Part shown: one piece after another, positions 25,125 through 33,444 of the stretch
Layout of the letters: each line of letters begins with the position of its first letter
Numbering within the stretch: position 1 is the stretch's first letter
Source of the DNA: Deltaproteobacteria bacterium
GTDB taxonomy: Bacteria > Desulfobacterota > Syntrophobacteria > Syntrophobacterales > Syntrophobacteraceae
DNA: 36,367 nucleotides
Assembly (NCBI GenBank): GCA_021793275.1
Contig: JAJYTC010000027.1
Location: 1-36,367 of the forward strand
Direction: 5' to 3'
The notes under the pieces: model-generated
What the model was told of the DNA's origin: nothing
Databases searched by the model: none
Seen by the model: the letters and a program-made list of their open reading frames with translations, nothing else
Translations under genes and position numbers: made by a program

Positions 25125-26390
25125 TTATTTTTCCGAATCGACCGCGAGCAGCGTTTCAAGAATATTTTCCAAAGGAACAATCCTTTGAGTCTTGGTAAGC
25201 ATATCACGCAACTGGATTTCACGCCTCGCAAGTTCGTCTTCGCCGAGGATAAGGACATACCTTGCCCCGGATTTATCGGCGCGGCGCATCTGGCTTTTGA
25301 GGCTTCGGCCCTCGTAGTCGATTTCCGTTTCGATGCCTTGCCCCCGGAACTGCTGGGCAAGAAGAAAAGCGCTCTGGCCGGCCTTCTCGCCCAAAGAGGC
25401 GAAAAAACAACGCGGCAAGCGAACCGGCCTTCCTTTCTCCTGTTCGAGCAGCAGGACAAGCCGTTCCATGCCCATCGCAAACCCTACCGCCGGAACATCG
25501 GGACCGCCCAGATCGCGCACAAGACCGTCATAGCGGCCCCCGCCGCCGATGGCATTCTGTGAACCCAGACGGTCGGTAATCACCTCGAAGGTTGTCCGCA
25601 TGTAATAATCGAGACCACGGACAATCCGGGGATTTACGGCGTAGCGCGTTCCGAGCTTCTCGAGGCCGTCTTTTACCGCATCGAAGTGCGCCCGGCAATC
25701 GTCGCAGATGTAATCGATCAGCCGGGGAGCGCTTTCGAGCAATTCGCCGCACCTTTGGACCTTGCAGTCGAAGACCCGAAGAGGGTTCGTCTCCCGGCGG
25801 CGCATACAGTCCCCGCAGAACCCGTCGCCTTTTTCCACCAGGAAACTCTTAAGGGCTTCCCTGTAGACCTGCCTGCACTTCGCGCATCCAAGCGAATTGA
25901 TATTCAAAGTGACGCCGGAAATCCCGATCCGCTCCAGGAGCACGTCCAGCATGTGCATCATCTCCGCATCGATCATCGGGCCATCCAACCCGAAGACTTC
26001 GGCGTCGATCTGATGAAATTGCCTGTAGCGGCCTTTCTGGGGACGTTCGTGGCGAAACATCGGGCCGATCTGATAAAACTTGCAGTGGCCCGAATCCGCA
26101 TGCAGCTTATGCTGAACATAGGACCTGACGATCGAGGCCGTGGCCTCGGGGCGCAGGGCCAGCCAGTCGCCGTTACGGTCCTGGAATGCGTACATTTCCT
26201 TTTCGACTATATCCGTGCTTTCTCCGATACCGCGAGCGAACAGTTCGAGCTTTTCGGCAACAGGCGTTCTCATCTCGCGATACCCGAAGTTTTCGAGCAC
26301 CTCCCGCGCAGCGCTCTCGATGCCCTGCCACCAGCCTACCTGCTCGGGCAATATATCATTCATGCCTCTAACGGCTTGAACAGCTTCCAT
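25125..26390 (-). CDS. hisS: Histidyl-tRNA synthetase
   Basis: A 421-residue class II synthetase. Motifs: QAVRGMNDILPEQ at the N-terminus, LRPEATASIVRSYVQH, MFRHERPQKGRYRQFHQID (motif 2), the histidine-A motif GLDYYMRTTFEV, and AVGFAMGMERLVLLLEQ (motif 3), then the anticodon-binding domain. Cys pairs in CAKCRQVY and FCGDCMRRRE, and CDDCRAHF, could form a zinc-like site seen in some HisRS. The ATG at 26390 is preferred over 26453 because GGGGA lies just upstream. First gene of the run hisS-aspS-Re-citrate synthase-like-rlpA-hisD. Confidence 0.97.
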   Translation of the reverse strand: MEAVQAVRGMNDILPEQVGWWQGIESAAREVLENFGYREMRTPVAEKLELFARGIGESTDIVEKEMYAFQDRNGDWLALRPEATASIVRSYVQHKLHADSGHCKFYQIGPMFRHERPQKGRYRQFHQIDAEVFGLDGPMIDAEMMHMLDVLLERIGISGVTLNINSLGCAKCRQVYREALKSFLVEKGDGFCGDCMRRRETNPLRVFDCKVQRCGELLESAPRLIDYICDDCRAHFDAVKDGLEKLGTRYAVNPRIVRGLDYYMRTTFEVITDRLGSQNAIGGGGRYDGLVRDLGGPDVPAVGFAMGMERLVLLLEQEKGRPVRLPRCFFASLGEKAGQSAFLLAQQFRGQGIETEIDYEGRSLKSQMRRADKSGARYVLILGEDELARREIQLRDMLTKTQRIVPLENILETLLAVDSEK

Positions 26391-27030
26391 CTTTTCCCCG
26401 ATAACCCCCGAAATTTGAGAACAATCGAGTATTTTTAAGGAAGCCGACAACAAAAGTCAAGAAAAACGCTGGGCCGTCGGCCGTCTTGCGGCCTGCGGCG
26501 CGGCGGGTCATGGGGCTGGGCTTTGTGGGGCCGCGGCGGCGTTTCCAGGTATTCTTCGTCTTGTTTTGTCGTGGGGGCAATATTTAAACCACGAAGCGCG
26601 CGAAGGATCTTGGAGCAGCGTAGCCGCAATCGAAGACCTGTGTCACCGGGCGATCCATCGCGCCCCGACGGGGATGACACACACGAGCGTGATTTTATTA
26701 CCACAGAGGCCGCGAAGAGCACGAAGGAAGAGCAAAAGGCCTTGCTCTTTCCCCATCTATGATACGTTCCAACGCTCACGCACTGCCAGGCCGTTACATG
26801 CTTTCAGGCCTTCGCGGCCTTCCACTCTTCATGGTGAGAACAGCCCTGCCCCGTAGTCGGGGAAAGCGAAAGTGCACAATATTCAGTGCCCCCTATGCTC
26901 TTCGTATTTCATCGTTACATTTGCTGGAATCTCGTTCAAGCTGTTAATCCTGTTAATACAGCGATTTTTTATTTTTCGATTCACATATAGGCTCGATTTA
27001 ACTCAGAATTCAGGATTATGAGGTTGAAAA

Positions 27031-27071
27031 TAACAGCCAATAACAGCATGCGATAACAGCAAGGTAACAGC
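27031..27071. repeat. Four TAACAGC direct repeats
   Basis: TAACAGC starts at 27031, 27041, 27054 and 27065 with spacings of 10, 13 and 11 bp, followed by three CAGTGA copies (27071-27095). Near-helical-turn spacing recalls iterons or a protein-binding array, but no initiator or regulator gene is nearby. Confidence 0.45.
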
Positions 27072-27194
27072 AGTGATAAGTGCAGTGAACAGTGATGAGT
27101 GAATATCGAGCCGGGAATCCGTATCGTTAGGGCTGTGGGCACGATGATACCCGCCCCGTCAAGAAGTTTCCGGCTCTTGTGAGACTTCAGAGGG

Positions 27195-27284
27195 CTTGTT
27201 GACGCCGTGGACCCCGGCTTAATCCCGCTAAGAGCGGGATTGCCGGGGTGACGAACTAAGCAGCTATAAGTTTCATTCTCGTTC
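27195..27284. repeat. GC-hairpin dispersed repeat, copy 1
   Basis: The sequence shares TTGACGCCGTGGACCCCGGC, ATTGCCGGGGTGACGAACT and GCTATAAGTTTCATTCTCGT with 33337-33421, same orientation. Copy 1 has an extra inner hairpin (AATCCCGCT-AAG-AGCGGGATT). CCCCGGC and GCCGGGG form the outer stem. Confidence 0.6.
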
Positions 27285-27670
27285 AAACCGCGTCCGAGGA
27301 CGTGGCGGCGGCGCTGGTTGTGGGAAGAGCGGGGCGATTCTATATCCATTTTCCAAAGAGCGGGGTTAGCGGGTGAGGCAGGCGATACGCCTGTCTTTCG
27401 GTTGCGCTTGAATCCACAGTGCCTATACCACGAAGGTGCTTTGAGCCTCAAAGCGGCAATGAGAAACGGAAACGGGAAGGGGCAATAGAAACGGCAACCA
27501 GAAAAGGAAAAAATTAAAAGGGAAAAGACAAGAGTAAAGAGGCAGGACGAAGCGGTCTGGAGGAGTGGTCATTTCATGTTAAAGTCAGTTGCATAATTAT
27601 TAACCAACAGTTAACATATGCTATCTATACGATTTAATTCACCAGACAGTCGATTAAAGCACTTCGGAAA

Positions 27671-27877
27671 ATGTCCGCTAATGAGGCGGCGCTCGTCCGT
27701 TCAAAAATTCAGGAACTTGCCATGAATCCGTTTGCCGTCCCCAATGTTAAGAGTCTTGCGGGAAGGCCGGGGTATAGGTTGAGGGTGGGTGATTGGCGTA
27801 TACTCTTTGAAGTCGCTCAAAATGAGCAAATTTTTTTCATTTTGAAGATCGCGCAACGCGGAGGTGCGTACCGGTGA
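27671..27877 (+). CDS. RelE/ParE-type toxin, N-terminus frameshifted or short
   Basis: A 68-residue toxin fragment read from ATG 27671: MSANEAALVRSKIQELAMNP, then LAGRPGYRLRVGDWRILFEV and IFFILKIAQRGGAYR, the core beta strands of RelE/ParE toxins. The usual N-terminal strand and start of helix one are missing from this start. Codons upstream in the same frame read FTRQSIKALRK, typical of the family, but are cut by TAA at 27635. ATG 27618 in another frame reads MLSIRF, typical of the family start, so one lost base near 27637 would restore a full toxin. The stop overlaps the antitoxin GTG by a GTGA. Activity is doubtful. Confidence 0.75.
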   Translation: MSANEAALVRSKIQELAMNPFAVPNVKSLAGRPGYRLRVGDWRILFEVAQNEQIFFILKIAQRGGAYR

Positions 27878-28245
27878 AAGTACAGGTCATTGAAAAAGAC
27901 GGGCGCCCGGAGTGGGCTGTCATTCCATACGGGGAATACGAGCGGCTCATGGAAGCAGCGGAAAGCTTGGAGGATGTTCGCGACTACGATGCGGTCAAGA
28001 AAGCTATCGAGAGCGGCAGGGAGGAGCTGGTACCGGCCGGTGTCGTCGATCGGCTCCTGAATGGAGAAAATCCTGTCAGGGTGTGGCGAAAGCACCGCGG
28101 CCTCAGCGTCTCAGGCCTGGCCGCCGCATGCGGGCTCACCCCGGCAGCCGTCTCGCAGATCGAAAGCGGTAAGAGAAGCCCTTCGATTGAGAAACTGAAA
28201 GCTATCGCAGCAGCACTGGACGTCGATGTTGATGACATTATTTAG
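27874..28245 (+). CDS. XRE-family antitoxin (partner of RelE-type toxin)
   Basis: A 123-residue antitoxin. Residues 1-60 (VIEKDGRPEWAVIPYGEYERLMEAAESLEDVRDYDAV) resemble the Phd/RelB type toxin-binding arm, followed by an XRE helix-turn-helix (VWRKHRGLSVSGLAAACGLTPAAVSQIESGKRSPSIEKLKAIAAAL, about 68-113). It should cap the adjoining toxin and repress the operon. The start is GTG 27874, overlapping the toxin stop by 4 nt. The gene ends just before a TCCATCCGGA element at 28251. Confidence 0.9.
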   Translation: MKVQVIEKDGRPEWAVIPYGEYERLMEAAESLEDVRDYDAVKKAIESGREELVPAGVVDRLLNGENPVRVWRKHRGLSVSGLAAACGLTPAAVSQIESGKRSPSIEKLKAIAAALDVDVDDII

Positions 28246-28250
28246 CACTG

Positions 28251-28260
28251 TCCATCCGGA
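28251..28260. repeat. TCCATCCGGA element copy
   Basis: TCCATCCGGA occurs here, at 33193-33202, inverted at 33267-33276, and at 34579-34588, each in intergenic DNA. Nearby text such as GGTGGGCACG recurs around copies. Confidence 0.5.
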
Positions 28261-28409
28261 AACTGCGCGGTGGGCACGATAATGCTGCCGCCCCTGCGTA
28301 AACTCGGACCTGCCCGCCGCATGCGGGCTTACCCCGGATTAGGCACTTCCGGGCCACCCGAGGATTCCTCAAACCCCGGGTGGGTTCAAATGTTTGAGCG
28401 GGCGGCCTA

Positions 28410-28604
28410 TTACCATGTACCCATCGGATTGGGCGTCACAGGGATTTTGACGTCAACAGGGCAGGGAACCTCGTGAACGCCGACGTAGTGAGTGTAAGCA
28501 GGCGTCGAAAAACACTTGGCGGCAGGACCGGTTCCGGCTGCGCAGATGGGAACCACAGCCAGGGCCATCACCAACACCAGTAAGATACCAATGACAGTTT
28601 TCAT
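28410..28604 (-). CDS. Small secreted hypothetical protein
   Basis: A 64-residue protein with a clear signal peptide (MKTVIGILLVLVMALAVVPICAAG) and a mature part of about 41 residues containing two Cys (KCFSTP and VPCPVD). Not a recognised family. The ATG at 28604 has AAAGGAG 6 nt upstream, a strong start. Alone, divergent from nothing obvious; it ends before an intergenic repeat region. Function unknown; it may form a single disulfide in the periplasm. Confidence 0.75.
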   Translation of the reverse strand: MKTVIGILLVLVMALAVVPICAAGTGPAAKCFSTPAYTHYVGVHEVPCPVDVKIPVTPNPMGTW

Positions 28605-28980
28605 TGCTTTCTCCTTTCCGGGGGTATTTCCCCCAACCAGAGAGCCAAACGAAGCTGCGCGATTCGACTCTCTTGAGCATGACTCTCTATTCCTCCGGGG
28701 CCTTGGAGCAGCCCTTTCTACCTGATTTGAAGCATCGGGCCTGCTTGTGAAAAAAGGCTCAAAACCTTTGATTTCACCGGCTGTTATTCCTTTGAAGTCT
28801 TTTTATCAAATGCCGGTTTCACAGTGGTTACATCAAAGCTGGACTTCAAAGGGCTGAAAGGCGCGTACTGATTATATTCGGGAGGGAAAACCGCTTGATT
28901 GCGGATTTCGGTATCAATTATACATTCCGGCCGGCAGTTCTTTTAAATCATCTCCTTTAAGCCGTCTTCGACAGGACTTT
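28605..28980. other. Intergenic stretch with inverted repeat
   Basis: No gene is seen. CCTTTGAAGTC (28789-28799) and GACTTCAAAGG (28842-28852) form an 11-bp inverted repeat with a 42-nt spacer. On the minus strand, AAAGG-TTTTGAG-CCTTTTTT near 28749-28769 looks like a weak terminator for the large regulator gene upstream. Confidence 0.4.
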
Positions 28981-31900
28981 TTACAGCTTCGCCAATGCGG
29001 CCTGCGTTTTGCTCAGCCAATAATCCATCCCCATTTCCCGGAACATGGCCTTCGCTTTTAGCAGGTGTTCCTTTGCCTCTGTGATCCGGCCCGAGGAACC
29101 TACCAGCTCTCCCAGATAAAACCAGCCATCGGCTACCAATGGTTTCAATTTGAGTTTATCGGCCGTGTCGATGCCGCGCAAAATATGGTGTCTTCCCTCA
29201 TCGAGCCTTGCGGGGTCCTCGGCGCCAACAATCTTTCCCAGCATCATCTCGGAGAGTGCCTCGTAGTACCATTCCTTGTTCGCGTGAGACAGATTCACTC
29301 CCTGTTTGGCGTGAACCATGGCTTTTTGCCGGTTTCCCAGACACAGGTGGGCCATCGCCAACGCTGCATGAATACTGCCCAACCATAAGGGCACTCCCAG
29401 ATCGAGCTGGAATCGAAGTCCCTCTTCCATGTGCCGGAGCGCCTTTTCCGGCTGTCTCAGCAAAAGGTATCCATAACCCGCCCAAGCCCGCGCAAAGCCG
29501 TACAAATAAATAATGCTCTTCCAGCATGATTCGGCAGCGGCATTCAAGTGCTCAACAGCTTTTTCGCCCTCACCCTTGTAGGAATAGAAGATGCCACAGT
29601 ACAACTCTATACTTGCCAGAGTATACGGGTTGCTGATCTTGTGAGTGCGAATCCACTCATGACAATCTCTTAGAATGCGCTCTCCCTCATCGAAATTCCC
29701 CATACCTCCCATTGCGAAACCATACTGCGCTTTCAATACCGGGTAAGGCTCGAAGGGTCTTCCAAAGGTCTCGGATTGTGTCCCGGTCTTCTCGATAAGC
29801 TCGAGGCACCTGGGCACAACCTCCCATATTTTCGGGCAGTCCCCGCTGACCGTACAGTAGAACCCAAAATCGTAAAACATTGGGCCGATAACGCTAATTT
29901 CGCCGATTAGCTCCGAAACGCCGAGGGCCTTTTCGATATAAGTTTTCCCGAGAGCGGGATCCCCTCCGGCAATCAGATAATACAGGCCGATTTGGCTGAA
30001 GAATTCCGCCAGCGCCTTCTCGTCTCCCAGATCTTTCGCCAAAGATTCTCCTTCAAGGAGTAACTCTATCGATCCCTCCGGATAGGCTATTGGTCTGAGG
30101 GTAACAAATATCGCGCGCAGGATGTCCAGGCGATCTCGTTTAATCTGTTTGGTCACGGGCATGCGGCCGAGTACTTCGAGCGCTTGCTTAAACAGGTGAA
30201 ACGCCTCCCGATAGGAATTCCTCCGAATTGCTTTTTGTCCGGAAAGCCTTAAATAACGGCAGGCCTTATCCAGATTGTCACTGTGTGAATAGTGCCAGGC
30301 AAGCATCTCGTAGAGCTCCCCCAGCCTGCTCGGGTACAACTGCTCGATGGCTTTGCCTATCCGTTCGTGAATCTCTTTTCTCCTGTGCAAGAGCAAGCTG
30401 TTATAAGCTACTTCCCGGGTGAGGGCATGCCGGAAAATGTATTCCAATTCCGGGAAAAGGCTCTTTTTGTAGATGAATTCCCATCTTTGCAGGTCAAGTA
30501 GTCCTGCCTTGAGTCCCTCCTTCATCTCGGAGATAGTCTCCAGGATACGGAAAGTGAACTCGCGCCCTATCACTGCGGCCACCTGGACGATGCGCTTGAG
30601 GCTTTCTTCCAAACGGTCCATGCGAGCGGCCAATACCCCTTGAATAGTATCGGGGACCTTCATACCGGACACATCCCCGGTGAGGATAAAGTTCTTACCA
30701 TTTCTCCGGATCGAGCCGTTCTCAAGCATAGCGTAGGTAAGCTCTTCTATAAAAAACGGGTTTCCCGCGGACCTGCCCAGGATGAGTTCTCTCAGTTCGG
30801 GCGCCGGATCAGCGCCCTCCAGGATCGCTGCAACGAGCTCCTCGCTCCTGCTCATGGAAAGCTGCCCGACTTTGATTTCGCTGTAACAGGGCTTACTCCC
30901 CCACTCATGGGTATATTCGCTTCTGTACAAAAGAATAAGGAGAATTCCGGCCTCCGAAACCCAACCGGTCATATGGTCCAGAAGCTCTTCGGTGGTCCTG
31001 TCGACCCAGTGCAGATCCTCAATGGCAAGGACTATGGGCCGGACCATGCTTGCTCGAACGAGTAAGTCTCGAATGGCTTCGAATGTTTTTTTCCTCTTCT
31101 GCTCAGGTTCGAGCTTCGCATATCCTTCATCCTCGACCTTAAGGGACAAAAGTTCCTGGAGCGGCGGGATGATGTTTCGAAGGTTTTTATCGAGCCTGGT
31201 TATCGCCTTCTCCAGCTTTTCCCTGATTATGCGTTCCTGCTCGCCTTTCTTTACTCCAATGAACGACCTCAGTATGTCCAGTATGGGGAAATAAGGCATC
31301 GACTCGCCGTAGTGAGAGCATCGGCCCTCAAGATAGCGGCACTCGCGTTTTGGCAGGGAGTTTTTGAACTCAAGGAGCAGCCTCGATTTGCCTACTCCGG
31401 CCTCGCCTGCGATCCCCACAACCCGGCCTTCTCCCGACCTGGCTTTATCGAACGCCTCATTCAAGGTTTTGATTTCGCGCCCGCGCCCCACGAACCTGGT
31501 AAGGCCCCTTGCAACCGAGGCGGCGAACCTCGTTTCAATTTCTGTGGGCTTTATGAGCCGGTAGGCTTTGGCGGCTTCTTCGCCGCCTTTGATTTCAACA
31601 GTGCCGATCGACTCGAATTCGAAGAACCCCCTGGCCAGTTTGTAAAGGTCCTCTGTGACCATTACCCGGCCGGGCTCCGCGGCGTTCTGCATTGCCTCGG
31701 CAAGGTTGACCGCACCGCCCTGGGCCGTGTAGTCCATGCGCAGGTCATTACCGATAGAGCCAACGACAACAGGACCGGAGTTGAGGCCTATGCGCATTTT
31801 GAAATCGATCCCATAGAGCTTCTTAAGGCTTTCGGCGTATGGCGCCAAACCGTTCTGGACGGCCAGAGCAGCGCGGCAGGCACGCTGCGCGTGGTCTTCA

Positions 31901-33024
31901 TGGGCAATAGGCGCACCGAAAAGAGCCATCACGCCACTGCCCAGGAACTGGTTTATTGTCCCTTCAAACCTGTGGACTTCATCCAATAGAAGGCGGAAAC
32001 ATCCGTCCATGATCTCGTGAATGACCTCGGGATCGAGCCCCTCGAAAATAGTGGTGGAATCGACCACACCTGCAAACATGACAGTGACGATTTTTCGCTC
32101 CCCCTCTATGGAACTGCGAGAGGTCAGGATCTTTTCGGCAAGATATTTGGGCGTGTAGGAGTGAGGCCGGTTGAAATCAAGAGGTTTGGTTCCTGCGGGC
32201 GGGCGGCCGCTTTCCACAATACGGTTGTATATTGAGGTCGTAAGCTCATCGGGATCAACACCAAGTTCTCTCTCAAGCACTCTTTTGCATTCATCATAGA
32301 CCCGTATGGCCTCGGCCCTCATTCCAATACGCGAATACAACGACATCAGCTTCCGGTAAGCTTCTTCCCAACCCGGATCAGCCTTTATCAGCACCTTATA
32401 GAGCTCGATAGATTTACGCGAATTGCCCTGACGTTCATAAAGCGAAGCCGTGCGCTGTAAGACATCGATATAAAGGGCGCGGGTTTCCTCTCTTTTCTGC
32501 ATGGTCCAGGGGGTATAGAGCTCGTCTTCAAGATAATCTCCTTTGTAGAGCTCAATCGCAGACTTTCCGGCATCGATGGAACTCTTGAGGTCCCCCGATT
32601 GCTCCGCATCTCTTGCGCGTCGGCAGAAGGCGAGAAATTCGTCGATATCCAGGCGAACCACGTTTCGATTGAGAGAAAGCGCATTCATCTCGAACAATAC
32701 ATAAATGGACAACGACCTTTCCGGATGTCCCAGTATTTTCCTGAGCCGGTGCAACACCACTTTAAAGTTTCGCTTTCCATCATCAGGTGAACTCTCAGGC
32801 CACAGGTCGTCTATAATCATATCTATCGGCACATTTTCAGCTCCCCTGGTGATAAGGGCCTTGAGGAGCATCTGTGGCTTTTTTGCTGCGCTCCATTCTT
32901 TTTCTGTTATCGGGGCATCGCCACGGATGAGCTTAAATTTTCCGAGCACATTGATCTGCATTCGGGAGACGTCGGGTTTGTTCCCGCCAATGGATGGGCC
33001 CGATTGGGACGGACGAGAACTCAT
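28981..33024 (-). CDS. SARP/BTAD regulator with degenerate cyclase, STAND ATPase and TPR
   Basis: A 1347-residue multidomain signalling protein. In order: an OmpR-like winged helix (about 20-110) and BTAD helical repeats (about 125-275); a class III nucleotidyl-cyclase domain (about 312-486); a P-loop ATPase with Walker A GEAGVGKS (540-547) and Walker B IVLAIEDLHWVD; then TPR-like repeats to the end. The cyclase domain lacks its two metal Asp: FADxxxST is FAGVVDST (317-324) and GDG is GSG (362-364), and the NxxxR Arg is absent (VNLAEAM). It is therefore probably non-catalytic. The ATG at 33024 has GAGG upstream. It would act as an ATP-dependent transcription activator; targets are unknown. 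Confidence 0.9.
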   Translation of the reverse strand: MSSRPSQSGPSIGGNKPDVSRMQINVLGKFKLIRGDAPITEKEWSAAKKPQMLLKALITRGAENVPIDMIIDDLWPESSPDDGKRNFKVVLHRLRKILGHPERSLSIYVLFEMNALSLNRNVVRLDIDEFLAFCRRARDAEQSGDLKSSIDAGKSAIELYKGDYLEDELYTPWTMQKREETRALYIDVLQRTASLYERQGNSRKSIELYKVLIKADPGWEEAYRKLMSLYSRIGMRAEAIRVYDECKRVLERELGVDPDELTTSIYNRIVESGRPPAGTKPLDFNRPHSYTPKYLAEKILTSRSSIEGERKIVTVMFAGVVDSTTIFEGLDPEVIHEIMDGCFRLLLDEVHRFEGTINQFLGSGVMALFGAPIAHEDHAQRACRAALAVQNGLAPYAESLKKLYGIDFKMRIGLNSGPVVVGSIGNDLRMDYTAQGGAVNLAEAMQNAAEPGRVMVTEDLYKLARGFFEFESIGTVEIKGGEEAAKAYRLIKPTEIETRFAASVARGLTRFVGRGREIKTLNEAFDKARSGEGRVVGIAGEAGVGKSRLLLEFKNSLPKRECRYLEGRCSHYGESMPYFPILDILRSFIGVKKGEQERIIREKLEKAITRLDKNLRNIIPPLQELLSLKVEDEGYAKLEPEQKRKKTFEAIRDLLVRASMVRPIVLAIEDLHWVDRTTEELLDHMTGWVSEAGILLILLYRSEYTHEWGSKPCYSEIKVGQLSMSRSEELVAAILEGADPAPELRELILGRSAGNPFFIEELTYAMLENGSIRRNGKNFILTGDVSGMKVPDTIQGVLAARMDRLEESLKRIVQVAAVIGREFTFRILETISEMKEGLKAGLLDLQRWEFIYKKSLFPELEYIFRHALTREVAYNSLLLHRRKEIHERIGKAIEQLYPSRLGELYEMLAWHYSHSDNLDKACRYLRLSGQKAIRRNSYREAFHLFKQALEVLGRMPVTKQIKRDRLDILRAIFVTLRPIAYPEGSIELLLEGESLAKDLGDEKALAEFFSQIGLYYLIAGGDPALGKTYIEKALGVSELIGEISVIGPMFYDFGFYCTVSGDCPKIWEVVPRCLELIEKTGTQSETFGRPFEPYPVLKAQYGFAMGGMGNFDEGERILRDCHEWIRTHKISNPYTLASIELYCGIFYSYKGEGEKAVEHLNAAAESCWKSIIYLYGFARAWAGYGYLLLRQPEKALRHMEEGLRFQLDLGVPLWLGSIHAALAMAHLCLGNRQKAMVHAKQGVNLSHANKEWYYEALSEMMLGKIVGAEDPARLDEGRHHILRGIDTADKLKLKPLVADGWFYLGELVGSSGRITEAKEHLLKAKAMFREMGMDYWLSKTQAALAKL

Positions 33025-33192
33025 GGGGGGCCTCAATGCATTAAAATATTGGATTATTTTGCGTCTTTCCCCGGCAAGAGTGCGGGTAACCCTGTTTCAG
33101 CATAAAGCCGCTGATCGAATAGCATTTCTATTTTTAAGATAACCCGACAGGCTCTGAAATCAAGTTGATGTGGCATTTCACAGGGGGTAGCG

Positions 33193-33276
33193 TCCATCCG
33201 GAGATCCGTGTCGCGAGGCCGGTGGGCATCGGATCGCCGTACCCGCTATTCCCTTAGACCGCGGTTTCCGGATGGA
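33193..33276. repeat. Inverted-repeat element (MITE-like)
   Basis: TCCATCCGGA (33193-33202) and its complement TCCGGATGGA (33267-33276) bound an 84-bp element. Solo copies of the end occur at 28251 and 34579. This resembles a small non-autonomous repeat; no transposase is encoded nearby and no target duplication was confirmed. Confidence 0.45.
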
Positions 33277-33301
33277 AGCTGGTGTTACGTTCCATAAATT
33301 A

Positions 33302-33315
33302 TTTGGTATACCAAA
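33302..33315. promoter_or_regulatory. Perfect palindrome TTTGGTATACCAAA
   Basis: A 14-bp perfect palindrome resembling GntR/FadR-type operators (TGGTATACCA). No GntR gene is in the window; the nearest minus-strand start is 278 nt away at 33024. Confidence 0.35.
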
Positions 33316-33336
33316 AACCCAATTCTTAAACTTCAA

Positions 33337-33421
33337 GAGCTTATTGACGCCGTGGACCCCGGCTAAGAGATTGCCGGGGTGACGAACTTGACCCTGAGCG
33401 GCTATAAGTTTCATTCTCGTT
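33337..33421. repeat. GC-hairpin dispersed repeat, copy 2
   Basis: Shares TTGACGCCGTGGACCCCGGC, ATTGCCGGGGTGACGAACT and GCTATAAGTTTCATTCTCGT with 27195-27284. It lacks the inner AATCCCGCT hairpin of copy 1 and carries a 9-nt insertion before GCTATAAG. Confidence 0.6.
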
Positions 33422-33444
33422 GACTTAAGCGAGGCAACACCGTA

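Larger units (their letters stand above)
26391..27617. repeat. Long gene-free stretch of dispersed repeats
   Basis: No gene is supported over 1.2 kb. It contains a copy of the TTCGTGCTCTTCGCG-type repeat on the minus strand (26585-26760), four TAACAGC copies (27031-27071), a GC hairpin repeat shared with 33337-33421 (27195-27284), and a purine-rich tract near 27450-27540. The 156-residue minus-strand frame at 26981-27451 overlaps these repeats and has no family features. Confidence 0.6.
33025..33444. other. Intergenic stretch with palindrome and repeats
   Basis: No gene is supported. It contains an element bounded by TCCATCCGGA inverted repeats (33193-33276), the perfect palindrome TTTGGTATACCAAA (33302-33315) and a copy of the GC-hairpin repeat (33337-33421). 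The promoter of the large regulator gene should lie in the first part but no clear boxes were seen. Confidence 0.5.

Noticed and set aside
26981-27451. 156-residue minus-strand frame
   Set aside because: Composed of dispersed repeat sequence with no ribosome site or family resemblance.
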